Origin: Methanosarcinales archaeon
GTDB lineage: Archaea; Halobacteriota; Methanosarcinia; Methanosarcinales; Methanocomedenaceae
DNA length: 47,892 nt
NCBI GenBank assembly: GCA_021108405.1
Contig: JAIOQW010000181.1
Coordinates: forward strand, 1-47,892
Reading direction: 5' to 3'
The translations under genes and the position numbers were made by a program. Shown here piece by piece: positions 1 to 7,447 of this stretch. Each line of letters starts with the position of its first letter. Positions within the stretch are counted from its first letter, which is position 1. The notes below the pieces were generated by a model. It made no database searches and had not been told where the DNA came from. It saw nothing but the letters and a program-made list of their open reading frames with translations.

Positions 1-35
1 ACCACAAATAAACACAAATGAACACAGATATTAGC
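1..35. repeat. Fragment of dispersed 'CAGAT..AACAC' repeat
   Basis: The first bases have the alternating AAACACA/GAACACAGAT pattern that also forms the inner stem of the 133-bp inverted-repeat elements at 9801 and 40072. Only one arm is present, and no terminal repeat is visible inside the window. It is probably the cut or decayed edge of such an element. Confidence 0.35.
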
Positions 36-168
36 GAAATGAATAAAATCAAACGAATAAAAAAGAAGTATCCAATGGGAGATGAAATGCATAAATGTAG
101 ATAAGTATACTATTTAACAGTTTCATACATGCTTATCTGTGAATAATTCAAAAGGCGAATAACAATAT

Positions 169-276
169 ATGAGTGTAGATGATGAAATAAATGATTTATC
201 CAACAAGGTTATTGGTGCTGCTTTTGAAATAAGTAATGTCTTAGGAGCAGGTTTTCTTGTAGTATATCAAGTATAA
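169..276 (+). pseudogene. Truncated GxxExxY family protein (N-terminal fragment)
   Basis: ATG at 169 opens a 35-codon frame whose residues 10-30 read LSNKVIGAAFEISNVLGAGF. This is the characteristic N-terminus of GxxExxY proteins, a PDDEXK-like family usually about 120-130 residues long. After this the frame runs into the hairpin repeat that begins at 261 and stops at 274-276. The rest of the family, including the GxxExxY motif itself, is absent. The gene therefore appears to have been cut by the hairpin array, or by a deletion at its edge. There is no clear ribosome binding site. It is almost certainly non-functional. Confidence 0.7.
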
Positions 277-320
277 CTTGATGTACTCAAGAAAATCCGA
301 CAGAAGGGAGGATTTTGTTC
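261..320 (-). repeat. Hairpin array 1 (modules M6 and M1)
   Basis: The M6 stem-loop (ATATCAAG...CTTGAT) lies at 261-287. M1 (AAAATCC...GGATTTT) lies at 293-315 and is joined to M6 by a short CAAG linker. Read on the minus strand, the array starts a few bases after the stop codon of the winged-helix gene and runs M1 then M6. This is the same order as in the other arrays of the window. It truncates the GxxExxY reading frame on the opposite strand. Confidence 0.8.
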
Positions 321-322
321 TT

Positions 323-604
323 TCACAATTCAAACTCATCAATAAAACCCAAAATCATTTTATATTTTTCAAGATATTTAAATCCTTTATCTGTTAATGT
401 CAAGAACTTTTTCCCCTTTTCATCAATGATCTCTTTAACAAAACCTTTTTCCAGTAATTCAGTTAAATAATCTGAAAAGCTCTGTGATGATAAATTTGAA
501 TATCTAAGTAAAGGCGTAGGTTTTATAGAATTATTATAATGCCTGATAATCTTTAATATATCATATATTACCTCCAGGCGATCTCTTCTTCTTATCTTAT
601 CCAC
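323..604 (-). CDS. Winged-helix DNA-binding protein (HTH_45-like)
   Basis: This 93-residue protein has the pattern of archaeal one-domain winged-helix regulators. The first helix covers residues 8-25 (LEVIYDILKII), a recognition region follows around 35-52 (LSSQSFSDYLTELLEKGF), and a two-strand wing ends in KKFLTLTDKG. The C-terminal helix may serve for dimerisation. I infer a transcription regulator, probably acting near its own locus. Its start overlaps the 3' end of the upstream membrane-protein gene by 13 bases, so the two are probably co-transcribed and translationally coupled. The divergently transcribed ABC exporter operon is a possible target. The exact ligand or signal cannot be read from the sequence. 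Confidence 0.75.
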   Translation of the reverse strand: MDKIRRRDRLEVIYDILKIIRHYNNSIKPTPLLRYSNLSSQSFSDYLTELLEKGFVKEIIDEKGKKFLTLTDKGFKYLEKYKMILGFIDEFEL

Positions 605-1251
605 TTGACCACCTTGTAATAGATGATTCCAATCACTGCGATAGAAAGAATTTGCAGCACAATTGTTATTTCAAATTGAAGATGTTTCATCGAACCTAAT
701 GCAAACAGATCAAGTATCCAGAACAAGAAAAGCATAAAATACAAAATAAAGAGCTGGCTGATCTTCCAGGATTTATTATATAGGAGATAACTAATAGTAA
801 AAATAAGCAAAACCGCTTGTGATAACATTAAGAAGAACGGTAATCTTGAAATAAGTGCCACTACTGAAATAATAATAGCAATAACATTTGATGTTAATGT
901 AAAATTTTTCAGAGGTAGTATCTTCCTTATCGTACTATATGTCAGTGAAAGAATAGCCATAGTGCTGCAGTATCCACTAAGTACCAGAGAAAATATCATA
1001 AAAAGGCCAATTGGCTGGTAAACATCAAATGTTATTTTCGTTAAGAAGAATGACATGAAGGTAAATCTGAAAAGATAAGCTAATCCTAAAAATAAAAATG
1101 TGTTTCTAAAATAGTATATTCCCTTATGATCTGTCAGGTCGTATATTTCTTTTGTTTTTAAATATATTAAAAGGCAAAGAAATATAATAATTAGTGTGTA
1201 GCCAAGTTCTATAGCTAGTCTTGTCTGATCGATCATATGAAGCGTGGGCAT
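592..1251 (-). CDS. Polytopic membrane protein, unknown function
   Basis: This 219-residue protein is almost entirely hydrophobic, with about six or seven predicted membrane helices. Examples are residues 16-31 (YTLIIIFLCLLIYL), 47-68 and 80-105, and a last helix near 195-212. I see no catalytic motif. Proteins of this kind occur in archaea beside small winged-helix regulators, as here, where the 3' end overlaps the start of the HTH gene. A signal-sensing or membrane-anchoring partner of that regulator is plausible but is inference. The ATG at 1251 faces the divergent ABC operon across about 140 bp of AT-rich DNA. Confidence 0.65.
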   Translation of the reverse strand: MPTLHMIDQTRLAIELGYTLIIIFLCLLIYLKTKEIYDLTDHKGIYYFRNTFLFLGLAYLFRFTFMSFFLTKITFDVYQPIGLFMIFSLVLSGYCSTMAILSLTYSTIRKILPLKNFTLTSNVIAIIISVVALISRLPFFLMLSQAVLLIFTISYLLYNKSWKISQLFILYFMLFLFWILDLFALGSMKHLQFEITIVLQILSIAVIGIIYYKVVKWIR

Positions 1252-1389
1252 ATACTAATATATTATTTAATCCTTAATAAAAAAAGTGGACGTAAAGTGT
1301 ACATTTTACCTTCTTCTTGCTTATATCCTATTGCAACTATTATTAATTATATCAATAAAATTTTTCATTAAAATTAAGAGGCAAATAAA

Positions 1390-2094
1390 TTGGAACAAAA
1401 TAAAACGTTACTTAACCTGGAAAATGTCTGGAAGATCTACAAAATGGGGGAAGTTGAAGTTCCCGCATTAAAAGGAATAACGGTAACGATTAAAAAAGGT
1501 GATTTCATTGCCATTGTCGGTGCATCCGGTAGTGGAAAATCAACTATGATGAATCTGATCGGTTGTCTGGATATTCCATCAAAAGGCAGGATATTATTAA
1601 AAGACCGTGATATCAGCCAGCTTAATGAATCTGATCTGGCATCATTTCGTGGAAAAACGATTGGTTTCATATTTCAGCAATATAACCTGATCCCTACAAT
1701 GAGTGCTTTTGAAAATGTCATGCTTCCATTGGAATTTCAGGAAATTGATGATAAAATAGCTTCAAAAAGGTCTATGGATATTCTTAGATTCGTGGGATTG
1801 GAAGATAAAATAGATTACTTACCAACCCAGCTTTCCGGGGGACAACAGCAAAGAGTTTCAATTGCCAGATGTCTTGCCACTGATCCTGAGATCATTCTGG
1901 CAGATGAACCTACGGGTGCGCTTGATAGTGTTACCGGGAAAAATATCATTGAAATGCTTTATAAATTCTGGGAAGATGAAGGTAAAACGATTATAATGGT
2001 CACCCATGATCAAAATCTTGCAAAATATGCTCACACAATTATCGAATTAAAAGATGGAGAAATAATAAAGACACAGAATAACCAGGTGAATTAA
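1390..2094 (+). CDS. ABC transporter ATP-binding protein, MacB/LolD type
   Basis: This 234-residue ABC ATPase has Walker A (GASGSGKST), signature (LSGGQQQR), Walker B ([11 protein letters not shown]) and a switch histidine in MVTHD. The DEPTGALDS form and the overall length fit the MacB/LolD branch, which powers export or extraction of lipids, peptides or proteins through MacB-type permeases. The start is TTG at 1390, preceded by an AGAGG at suitable distance. The gene is followed at once by a secreted CARDB-like protein and a MacB-type permease on the same strand, so the three form an exporter operon. The substrate is unknown. Confidence 0.93.
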   Translation: MEQNKTLLNLENVWKIYKMGEVEVPALKGITVTIKKGDFIAIVGASGSGKSTMMNLIGCLDIPSKGRILLKDRDISQLNESDLASFRGKTIGFIFQQYNLIPTMSAFENVMLPLEFQEIDDKIASKRSMDILRFVGLEDKIDYLPTQLSGGQQQRVSIARCLATDPEIILADEPTGALDSVTGKNIIEMLYKFWEDEGKTIIMVTHDQNLAKYAHTIIELKDGEIIKTQNNQVN

Positions 2095-2096
2095 CA

Positions 2097-3362
2097 ATGA
2101 AAAAGATCAGTATTATTTGTATATTATTTTGCTTAATAATAATTCCAATATCCAGTGCCAATCCTAACATATCAGGCAATAATTATCCTGATCTGTCAGA
2201 TACCAAAGGAATTTCTGTTAGCCTGGTGAACCAGGACCCGGATCCGGCAATTGCAGGAGATACCATTGAGATCTATTTGGGTATTGAGAATCTTGGAGGA
2301 GAAACCGTAAATAATCTTATTGTTGAACTTGAGCCCGAATATCCTTTTACATTAGTTGATGGTGAACCGGCACAGCAGAAGATCAGCACAATAAAAGAGT
2401 ATCAAAAACAAGATTATATGAAAATTATCACATATATGCTTAAGGTTGATAGCGATGCATCAGCCGGTAGCTATGAACTAAATGTTATATATCATGATGA
2501 AAGCGGATCACTGACAAAAGAAACAAGTGTTACTATTGATGTGAAGAGTAAGGAAATGGCGCAAATCATCAGGATTGATAGAACTGATCTTGTCCCTGGC
2601 GAGCAGAGCAGCCTGAAATTTACCATAAATAATGTAGGAAGAGCCCCTCTAAAGGATCTTACATTCAACTGGGTAAATGAAGATAAGATAATCCTCCCGG
2701 TAGGAAGTGATAATACCAAGTATATGAGATACGTTGATATCGGTGAGAGTGTAGAACTTGAATACCAGGTTATAGCTGATCCCAATGCTGATCCTGGTCT
2801 ATATGAACTAAAACTTTATCTACGCTATGATAATCCCATAACTTTCGAAGAAAAAGTGATCTCAACAATTGCAGGCGTATATGTCGGGGGAAAAACCGAT
2901 TTTGATATTTCATTTTCCGAAAGCACTTTGGATGAAACATCCTTTTCAGTTGCCAACATTGGCAGTAATCCTGCTTATTCAATATCTATCATTATTCCAG
3001 AACAGGATGGTTGGAGTGTAAAGGGTTCAAGAACCAGGATCGTCGGTAACCTGGATATGGGAGATTACACAACTGCTGGTTTTAATCTTATTCCACCAAA
3101 TGATGAAGTACCACTAAAGATCCAAATAGCCTATACAGACACATCAGGCAAACGGGATATCATAGATACGGAAGTATTTCTCGACTCTGCAGATATTAAT
3201 ATGGACAGACAATCAGGGGATACAAGTTCGGGTTTACAGGGATCTGAGACTATTTCAAGATTAACGAATGTGGGGATCATTTTCTTATTATTAGCTGCTG
3301 TTGGTACTGGCTATTGGTATTATAATAAAAGAAAAAAAGGTAAAAAAAATAGTAAGGGATAA
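2097..3362 (+). CDS. Secreted CARDB/NEW3-type protein with C-terminal membrane anchor (exporter partner)
   Basis: This 421-residue protein has an N-terminal signal segment (residues 4-20, IICILFCLIIIPISSA) and a single C-terminal membrane helix (about 393-410) followed by a Lys-rich tail. It would sit outside the cell, anchored at its C-terminus. The middle contains repeated beta-sandwich modules with the pattern 'GDTIEIYLGIENLGGETVNNL', repeated as 'GEQSSLKFTINNVGRAPLKDL'. This pattern is typical of CARDB/NEW3 (COG1361) domains. It lies between the ATPase and permease genes, 2 nt after the first and 14 nt before the second. I infer an extracytoplasmic adaptor analogous in position to MacA. 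Its substrate cannot be seen. Confidence 0.8.
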   Translation: MKKISIICILFCLIIIPISSANPNISGNNYPDLSDTKGISVSLVNQDPDPAIAGDTIEIYLGIENLGGETVNNLIVELEPEYPFTLVDGEPAQQKISTIKEYQKQDYMKIITYMLKVDSDASAGSYELNVIYHDESGSLTKETSVTIDVKSKEMAQIIRIDRTDLVPGEQSSLKFTINNVGRAPLKDLTFNWVNEDKIILPVGSDNTKYMRYVDIGESVELEYQVIADPNADPGLYELKLYLRYDNPITFEEKVISTIAGVYVGGKTDFDISFSESTLDETSFSVANIGSNPAYSISIIIPEQDGWSVKGSRTRIVGNLDMGDYTTAGFNLIPPNDEVPLKIQIAYTDTSGKRDIIDTEVFLDSADINMDRQSGDTSSGLQGSETISRLTNVGIIFLLLAAVGTGYWYYNKRKKGKKNSKG

Positions 3363-3376
3363 TCCGGGATTAACAA

Positions 3377-4633
3377 ATGAAGATTTATAAATGCCTTAAA
3401 ATAGCAATAAATATGGTAACCCACAGCAAGCTTAGGAGCTGGCTTACTATAATCGGGATTGTCATTGGTGTAGCTTCAGTCATTGCTCTGGTATCAATTG
3501 GTAATGGTATGGAAGCAGGCATCAATGATGAGCTAAGTGGGCTTGGCGGAAATATAATAACCATCACTCCAGGGTACTCCAAAGCAAGTGGTATGGGTAT
3601 GCCTGGTCACGGACCATCTTCGGGATCCGAATCGGTATCGGAATCAGATGCCATACTTGGAAGAAATGATGTTCAGGCCTTGAAAAGTATACCTGAACTG
3701 GCATACATTGATACTAATATTAAGGGTAATGCGTATGTCTATTATTTTGGTAAGAGTGCGCAACTTACTGTTACGGGAGTTGATCAATCGGTTTGGTCTT
3801 ATGTCACTACTTTAGAAATTTTAGAAGGAAGATTGTTAGATCCGGCAGATCAAAATGTTGTGGTGATAGGATATGATCTTTCAAGGAACTATTTTGATGA
3901 ACCCATTGGAATAAACAAAATCCTGACTATAGAAGAAAAGTCATTCAAAGTTGTTGGTATACTTGATGAAGGTTCAGGAATGAGTTCAAACGGACTAAGT
4001 ATTTATATGCCTTTACAATCAGCATATCAGGTCCTGGATGATAAAACTAAAAATGAGTATGATTCAATAACAGTAATTGCAAAAGACTCAGCAGATATTG
4101 ATAGTGTTGTTGCTAAGATCGAGAAAAAATTAGATATAGTCAGGCATGTCAATACCATTGATGATAAGGATTATACAGTCATTTCCATGAAACAGATACT
4201 GGAACAAATATCAAGTGTTACTGGCATGATTACCCTTTTCTTAGGGTTCGTAGCAGGAATATCATTACTTGTAGGTGCAGTAGGCATTGCAAATACCATG
4301 TTCACAGCAGTGCTTGAAAAAACAAAAGAAATAGGCATTATGAAAGCAATCGGTGCACGAAATAGAGATATTATGCTTATATTTCTTTTTAATTCAGGAC
4401 TTGTGGGAATTATCGGAGGAATAATAGGCGTGTTTTTCGGAATTGTTGCATCATATCTTTTAGGAGGAGGGTTAATGAGCACTCCCAGAGGAGATTCGAT
4501 TGAAACTGTTGTCAGTTTGGAGATAGTAGTATTGGCACTGTTTATCTCTGTGGTCGTAGGAATTTCTGCCGGAATGATCCCGGCTTATCAGGGGTCTAAA
4601 CTTAAGCCTGTTGATGCTTTGAGGTATGAGTGA
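3377..4633 (+). CDS. ABC transporter permease, MacB type
   Basis: This 418-residue protein has the MacB/FtsX topology. One N-terminal membrane helix (about 20-45, WLTIIGIVIGVASVIALVSI) is followed by a large extracellular MacB_PCD-like domain (about 50-265). Three C-terminal helices follow, with the FtsX-family motif EKTKEIGIMKAIGARNRDI at about 315-333. The end PVDALRYE is the classic terminus of this family. It is the membrane component of the operon with the ATPase and the CARDB protein. It is likely a mechanotransmission exporter rather than an importer. The substrate is not evident. Confidence 0.92.
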   Translation: MKIYKCLKIAINMVTHSKLRSWLTIIGIVIGVASVIALVSIGNGMEAGINDELSGLGGNIITITPGYSKASGMGMPGHGPSSGSESVSESDAILGRNDVQALKSIPELAYIDTNIKGNAYVYYFGKSAQLTVTGVDQSVWSYVTTLEILEGRLLDPADQNVVVIGYDLSRNYFDEPIGINKILTIEEKSFKVVGILDEGSGMSSNGLSIYMPLQSAYQVLDDKTKNEYDSITVIAKDSADIDSVVAKIEKKLDIVRHVNTIDDKDYTVISMKQILEQISSVTGMITLFLGFVAGISLLVGAVGIANTMFTAVLEKTKEIGIMKAIGARNRDIMLIFLFNSGLVGIIGGIIGVFFGIVASYLLGGGLMSTPRGDSIETVVSLEIVVLALFISVVVGISAGMIPAYQGSKLKPVDALRYE

Positions 4634-4684
4634 AAATTATACACTATAAGTAAATATAATAGTCAATATTGAACTATAGTAATC

Positions 4685-4693
4685 TATAAATAT
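4685..4693 (+). promoter_or_regulatory. Probable TATA box for the toxin-antitoxin pair
   Basis: TATAAATAT lies about 25 bases upstream of the antitoxin ATG at 4715, and no Shine-Dalgarno sequence is visible between them. The spacing fits an archaeal promoter that gives a leaderless or nearly leaderless mRNA. This is inferred from spacing only. Confidence 0.45.
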
Positions 4694-4714
4694 ATTCCAA
4701 ACAAACCAATCATC

Positions 4715-4933
4715 ATGGCAACAACAATCCAGATAAAAGAAGATATAAAAGTAGTATTAAATCAAATGAAAATTTTTGATCGAGAGACATATAACGATGT
4801 CCTGGAACGACTAATAGAAGACATTCAGGAACTTAATGAAACAACAAAAAAAGAGATTGAATCTGCATTAAAAGAGATCGAAAATGGCAAATATATAACA
4901 CATGAAGATTTAGCGGAAGAACTGGGATTCTGA
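4715..4933 (+). CDS. Antitoxin of a RelBE-type pair
   Basis: This 72-residue acidic protein starts with a short strand (TTIQIKEDIKVVLNQMK), as in ribbon-helix-helix/VapB-like archaeal antitoxins. It continues in charged helices ending KYITHEDLAEELGF, a tail typical of RelE-binding antitoxins. It should bind and neutralise the downstream toxin and repress its own promoter. The TGA stop overlaps the toxin ATG by one base, which couples translation. No Shine-Dalgarno sequence is seen, and the TATA box about 25 bases upstream suggests a leaderless transcript. Confidence 0.8.
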   Translation: MATTIQIKEDIKVVLNQMKIFDRETYNDVLERLIEDIQELNETTKKEIESALKEIENGKYITHEDLAEELGF

Positions 4934-5187
4934 TGAGATTTCAAATTATCTGGTCTGAATCAGCAGCGGATGAACTTAGAAAAATGGAAAGAACCGTATC
5001 TAAGCGTATTTTTAAAAAAGTTTCACAACTCAGTGAGAATCCCTTTCACAATGTAACAAAACTTGTTGGTGTCCCTTATTTTCGGTTGCGTGTTGGTGAT
5101 TACCGTATTATCATTGATATACAAAAAAACAAACTTCAAGTTCTTATCATTAAAGTTGGTCATCGAAAAAGCATCTATAAAAAATAA
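4933..5187 (+). CDS. RelE/ParE-family toxin
   Basis: This 84-residue basic protein has the RelE fold signature. It begins with a strand (FQIIWSESAADELRKM) and a helical pair, followed by the core strands LVGVPYFRLRVGDYRIIIDI and a C-terminal IIKVGHRKSIYKK. The YRLRVGDYR/I-I-D stretch and the VGHRKxIY terminus are family hallmarks. RelE toxins cleave mRNA at the ribosome. Arg and Tyr/His residues near the C-terminus are normally catalytic, and R79 with the adjacent His and Tyr are candidates. The gene is coupled to the antitoxin by an ATGA-type overlap. It ends 4 nt from the convergent cupin gene. Confidence 0.88.
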   Translation: MRFQIIWSESAADELRKMERTVSKRIFKKVSQLSENPFHNVTKLVGVPYFRLRVGDYRIIIDIQKNKLQVLIIKVGHRKSIYKK

Positions 5188-5191
5188 GTAC

Positions 5192-5665
5192 CTAATCTTT
5201 TAATATCAAATCCATTAACTCTTGCTTAAACTGTTGTGCTTCTTTACTCCCTTCTTCCGGTGCCCATTTGGCAAATATCTTATCAGTTTCTTCTACATAC
5301 GGTCCTTCTTTTATCTCATATAACACCGAACCTTCTTCTAATACAACAAAAGAGTGCCAGCTCGCGGGAGGGATCTCTACCCCCCTATTTCCTTTCTCAG
5401 GATCCAACAAAATATGATCAATTATATTCCCATGATCATCAAATTCAATGACCATAACCCTTCCTGATAATATCAAAAAGACCTCTACCTTATCAGGATT
5501 TTCATGTTTATGTGGACGAAGGTATGTTTCAGGTTCCAGAGCATTTAAAAACCGCTGTATATTATCGCTACTGGTATTGTGAAAATTATAATTACTCCGT
5601 TTCCTTTTGGATAACACGGCTTTTTTTGAGACCTTACTGATAAGTTTATCTGTAATTCCAATCAT
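5192..5665 (-). CDS. WbuC-like cupin-fold metalloprotein
   Basis: The protein resembles WbuC-type cupins linked to surface polysaccharide loci. Its N-terminus resembles that family, followed by NYNFH, then RFLNALEPETYLRPHKHENPDKVE with metal-binding His residues in PHKH, and a second cupin motif around IPPASWHSFVVLEEGSVLYE. The reaction is not firmly known; sugar or small-molecule modification is the usual suggestion. I place the start at ATG 5665 because family members begin here. An upstream in-frame TTG at 5677 would add four residues. No polysaccharide genes lie beside it, so the context gives little help. Confidence 0.82.
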   Translation of the reverse strand: MIGITDKLISKVSKKAVLSKRKRSNYNFHNTSSDNIQRFLNALEPETYLRPHKHENPDKVEVFLILSGRVMVIEFDDHGNIIDHILLDPEKGNRGVEIPPASWHSFVVLEEGSVLYEIKEGPYVEETDKIFAKWAPEEGSKEAQQFKQELMDLILKD

Positions 5666-5733
5666 AATTATAACCAACTTATTTACTAATACATCTATTA
5701 TCTGTTAAAACTATATTTTTTCCTATACTACGG

Positions 5734-7188
5734 GTGCTTGAGATTCATGATGGTAACAAGATGAAACAAAAAACACACACACCATTAACGGCTTTAGCAT
5801 TCGGTCATAAAGAAACCAACGGTATTGAAACGCTTCTCGGTGATCCGAAAGGAGCTATTATAAAACTTTCAATACCAATGATAATAGCTTTATCGGCACA
5901 AACAATATACAATCTCGTAGATGCGATCTGGGTTTCCGGTCTAGGTATCGATGCTCTTGCTGCCGTTGGTTTTGTTTTTCCTATCTTTTTTATAGCCATG
6001 GGATTATCCAATGGGCTTGGAATAGGTAGTGGATCCGCTATATCACGCAGGATCGGTGCTATGGACAAAAAAGGGGCTGATAATGTAGCTACCCACGCAA
6101 TTATACTAATGCTATTACTCACTATTCTTTTTACCGTACCGCTATTGATCTTTACCGATGAATTATTTTTATTAATAGGTGCCGGTAAGACCGCCGGTAT
6201 GGCTGCATCTTATGCCAGGATACTCTTTGGCGGCAGTATTTTCATATTTTTCACTAATGTAGCAAATTCCATATTAAGGGCAGAAGGAGATGCCAGGCGG
6301 GCCATGTATGCTCTGGCACTGGGTGCATGTTTGAATATCGTACTGGATCCGGTTTTTATCTATACCCTTGGTCTGGGTGTAGAAGGTGCTGCCTGGGCCA
6401 CATTAGTCTCACTGGCAGTTTCATCTGCACTTATGTTGAACTGGATGCTCTTTAAAAAAAATACTTATGTAGATATAAATATCAGTGGTTTTAACTTTGA
6501 TAAAAAGATCGTCAAAGATATCATCGGAGTAGGTCTACCAGCCTCGGTGATGCACCTTTCAATGTCACTCACTATGATCATATTGAATGTTTTAATAGTA
6601 ATAGTAGGCACTACTGATGGAGTAGCAGTCTATTCTGCAGGATGGCGGGTAGCAACAATAGCAACACTACCACTTGTCGGTATCTCCACTGCCGTTGTTT
6701 CAGTAACCGGGGCTGCTTATGGTGCACGGACCTTTGAGAAGGTAAGTATTGCTCATCTCTATGCAACAAAGATAGGGGTTGCGATAGAGATAGTAATAGC
6801 AGTAGTGACCTTTATTCTGGCTCCGTATATAGCTGCGGTTTTTACACATTCCCCAGGAACGGCAGATATAGCAAATGATCTGACAATTTTTCTTAGAATA
6901 ATATGTTTATTCTATATTGCCGTGCCATTTGGTATGCTTTCTTCAGCGCTTTTCCAGGGAACAGGTAAAGGGATGAATGCATTGACCGTTACGGTTTTGC
7001 GCACGATCATCCTAACATCTCTATTTGCAGTTGTGTTTGCTTTTTATCTTAATTTAGGACTGGAAGGAATCTGGCTGGGTCTGGTTATGGCAAATATTAT
7101 AGGCTCAATTGTAGCCTTCTCGTGGGCAAGATGGTATATATATAAATTGAGGACAAAATCCTACCTTCGGTCGAATTTTCTTGACTGA
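5734..7188 (+). CDS. MATE-family efflux transporter
   Basis: This protein of about 484 residues has twelve predicted membrane helices in two homologous halves. It carries typical MATE stretches such as PMIIALSAQTIYNLVDAIWV near residues 45-65 and GLPASVMHLSMSLT in the second half. MATE proteins export drugs or metabolites in exchange for Na+ or H+. GTG at 5734 gives the longest frame and ATG at 5761 is an alternative; neither has a strong ribosome site. The last nine residues (SYLRSNFLD) and the TGA stop are encoded by the first hairpin module of the adjacent repeat array. The original C-terminus has therefore probably been replaced. Confidence 0.92.
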   Translation: MLEIHDGNKMKQKTHTPLTALAFGHKETNGIETLLGDPKGAIIKLSIPMIIALSAQTIYNLVDAIWVSGLGIDALAAVGFVFPIFFIAMGLSNGLGIGSGSAISRRIGAMDKKGADNVATHAIILMLLLTILFTVPLLIFTDELFLLIGAGKTAGMAASYARILFGGSIFIFFTNVANSILRAEGDARRAMYALALGACLNIVLDPVFIYTLGLGVEGAAWATLVSLAVSSALMLNWMLFKKNTYVDINISGFNFDKKIVKDIIGVGLPASVMHLSMSLTMIILNVLIVIVGTTDGVAVYSAGWRVATIATLPLVGISTAVVSVTGAAYGARTFEKVSIAHLYATKIGVAIEIVIAVVTFILAPYIAAVFTHSPGTADIANDLTIFLRIICLFYIAVPFGMLSSALFQGTGKGMNALTVTVLRTIILTSLFAVVFAFYLNLGLEGIWLGLVMANIIGSIVAFSWARWYIYKLRTKSYLRSNFLD

Positions 7189-7355
7189 AGCTTCGAAGAA
7201 GCTGAAGACTAAAAGATTCGTAGAATCTTTGCTTGAGGCTCTTAAAAGAGCCGAAGGTTAGAAGATTTGTAGAATCTTCGCTTGAGGCCCTTAAGAGAGC
7301 CGAAGATTAGAAAATCTTAAGCATTTTTAGTATATCAAATACTTGATATACTATA
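7155..7355 (+). repeat. Hairpin array 2 (M1-M2-M3-M4-M3-M4-M5-M6)
   Basis: Eight consecutive stem-loops are separated by short linkers containing TTGA or TTAG. M1 is at 7155-7179 and M2 (AGCTTC gaa GAAGCT) lies within 7187-7207. M3 (AGATTC gta GAATCT) is at 7214-7228, and M4 (GGCTCTT aa AAGAGCC) is at 7237-7252. A second M3-M4 pair, about 49 bp on, lies at 7263-7301. M5 is at 7311-7327 and M6 at about 7328-7355. The array starts inside the MATE coding end and fills most of the gap before the first subtilase. Confidence 0.88.
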
Positions 7356-7447
7356 ATAACAAGTATAAATACAATATATATATGTATATAAATATAAATG
7401 GGGCATGATTATATACATGCATATTATTAGAATATGGAGAACCTGTA

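Noticed and set aside
1286-1471. 61-codon plus-strand frame before the MacB-type ATPase gene, with a hydrophobic start
   Set aside because: Its second half lies in another frame of the ATPase gene and no ribosome site is seen. The hydrophobic part comes from AT-rich DNA.
7155-7355. Possible CRISPR array
   Set aside because: The repeated units are several different hairpins in varying order, without regular spacing or unique spacers, and no cas genes are present.
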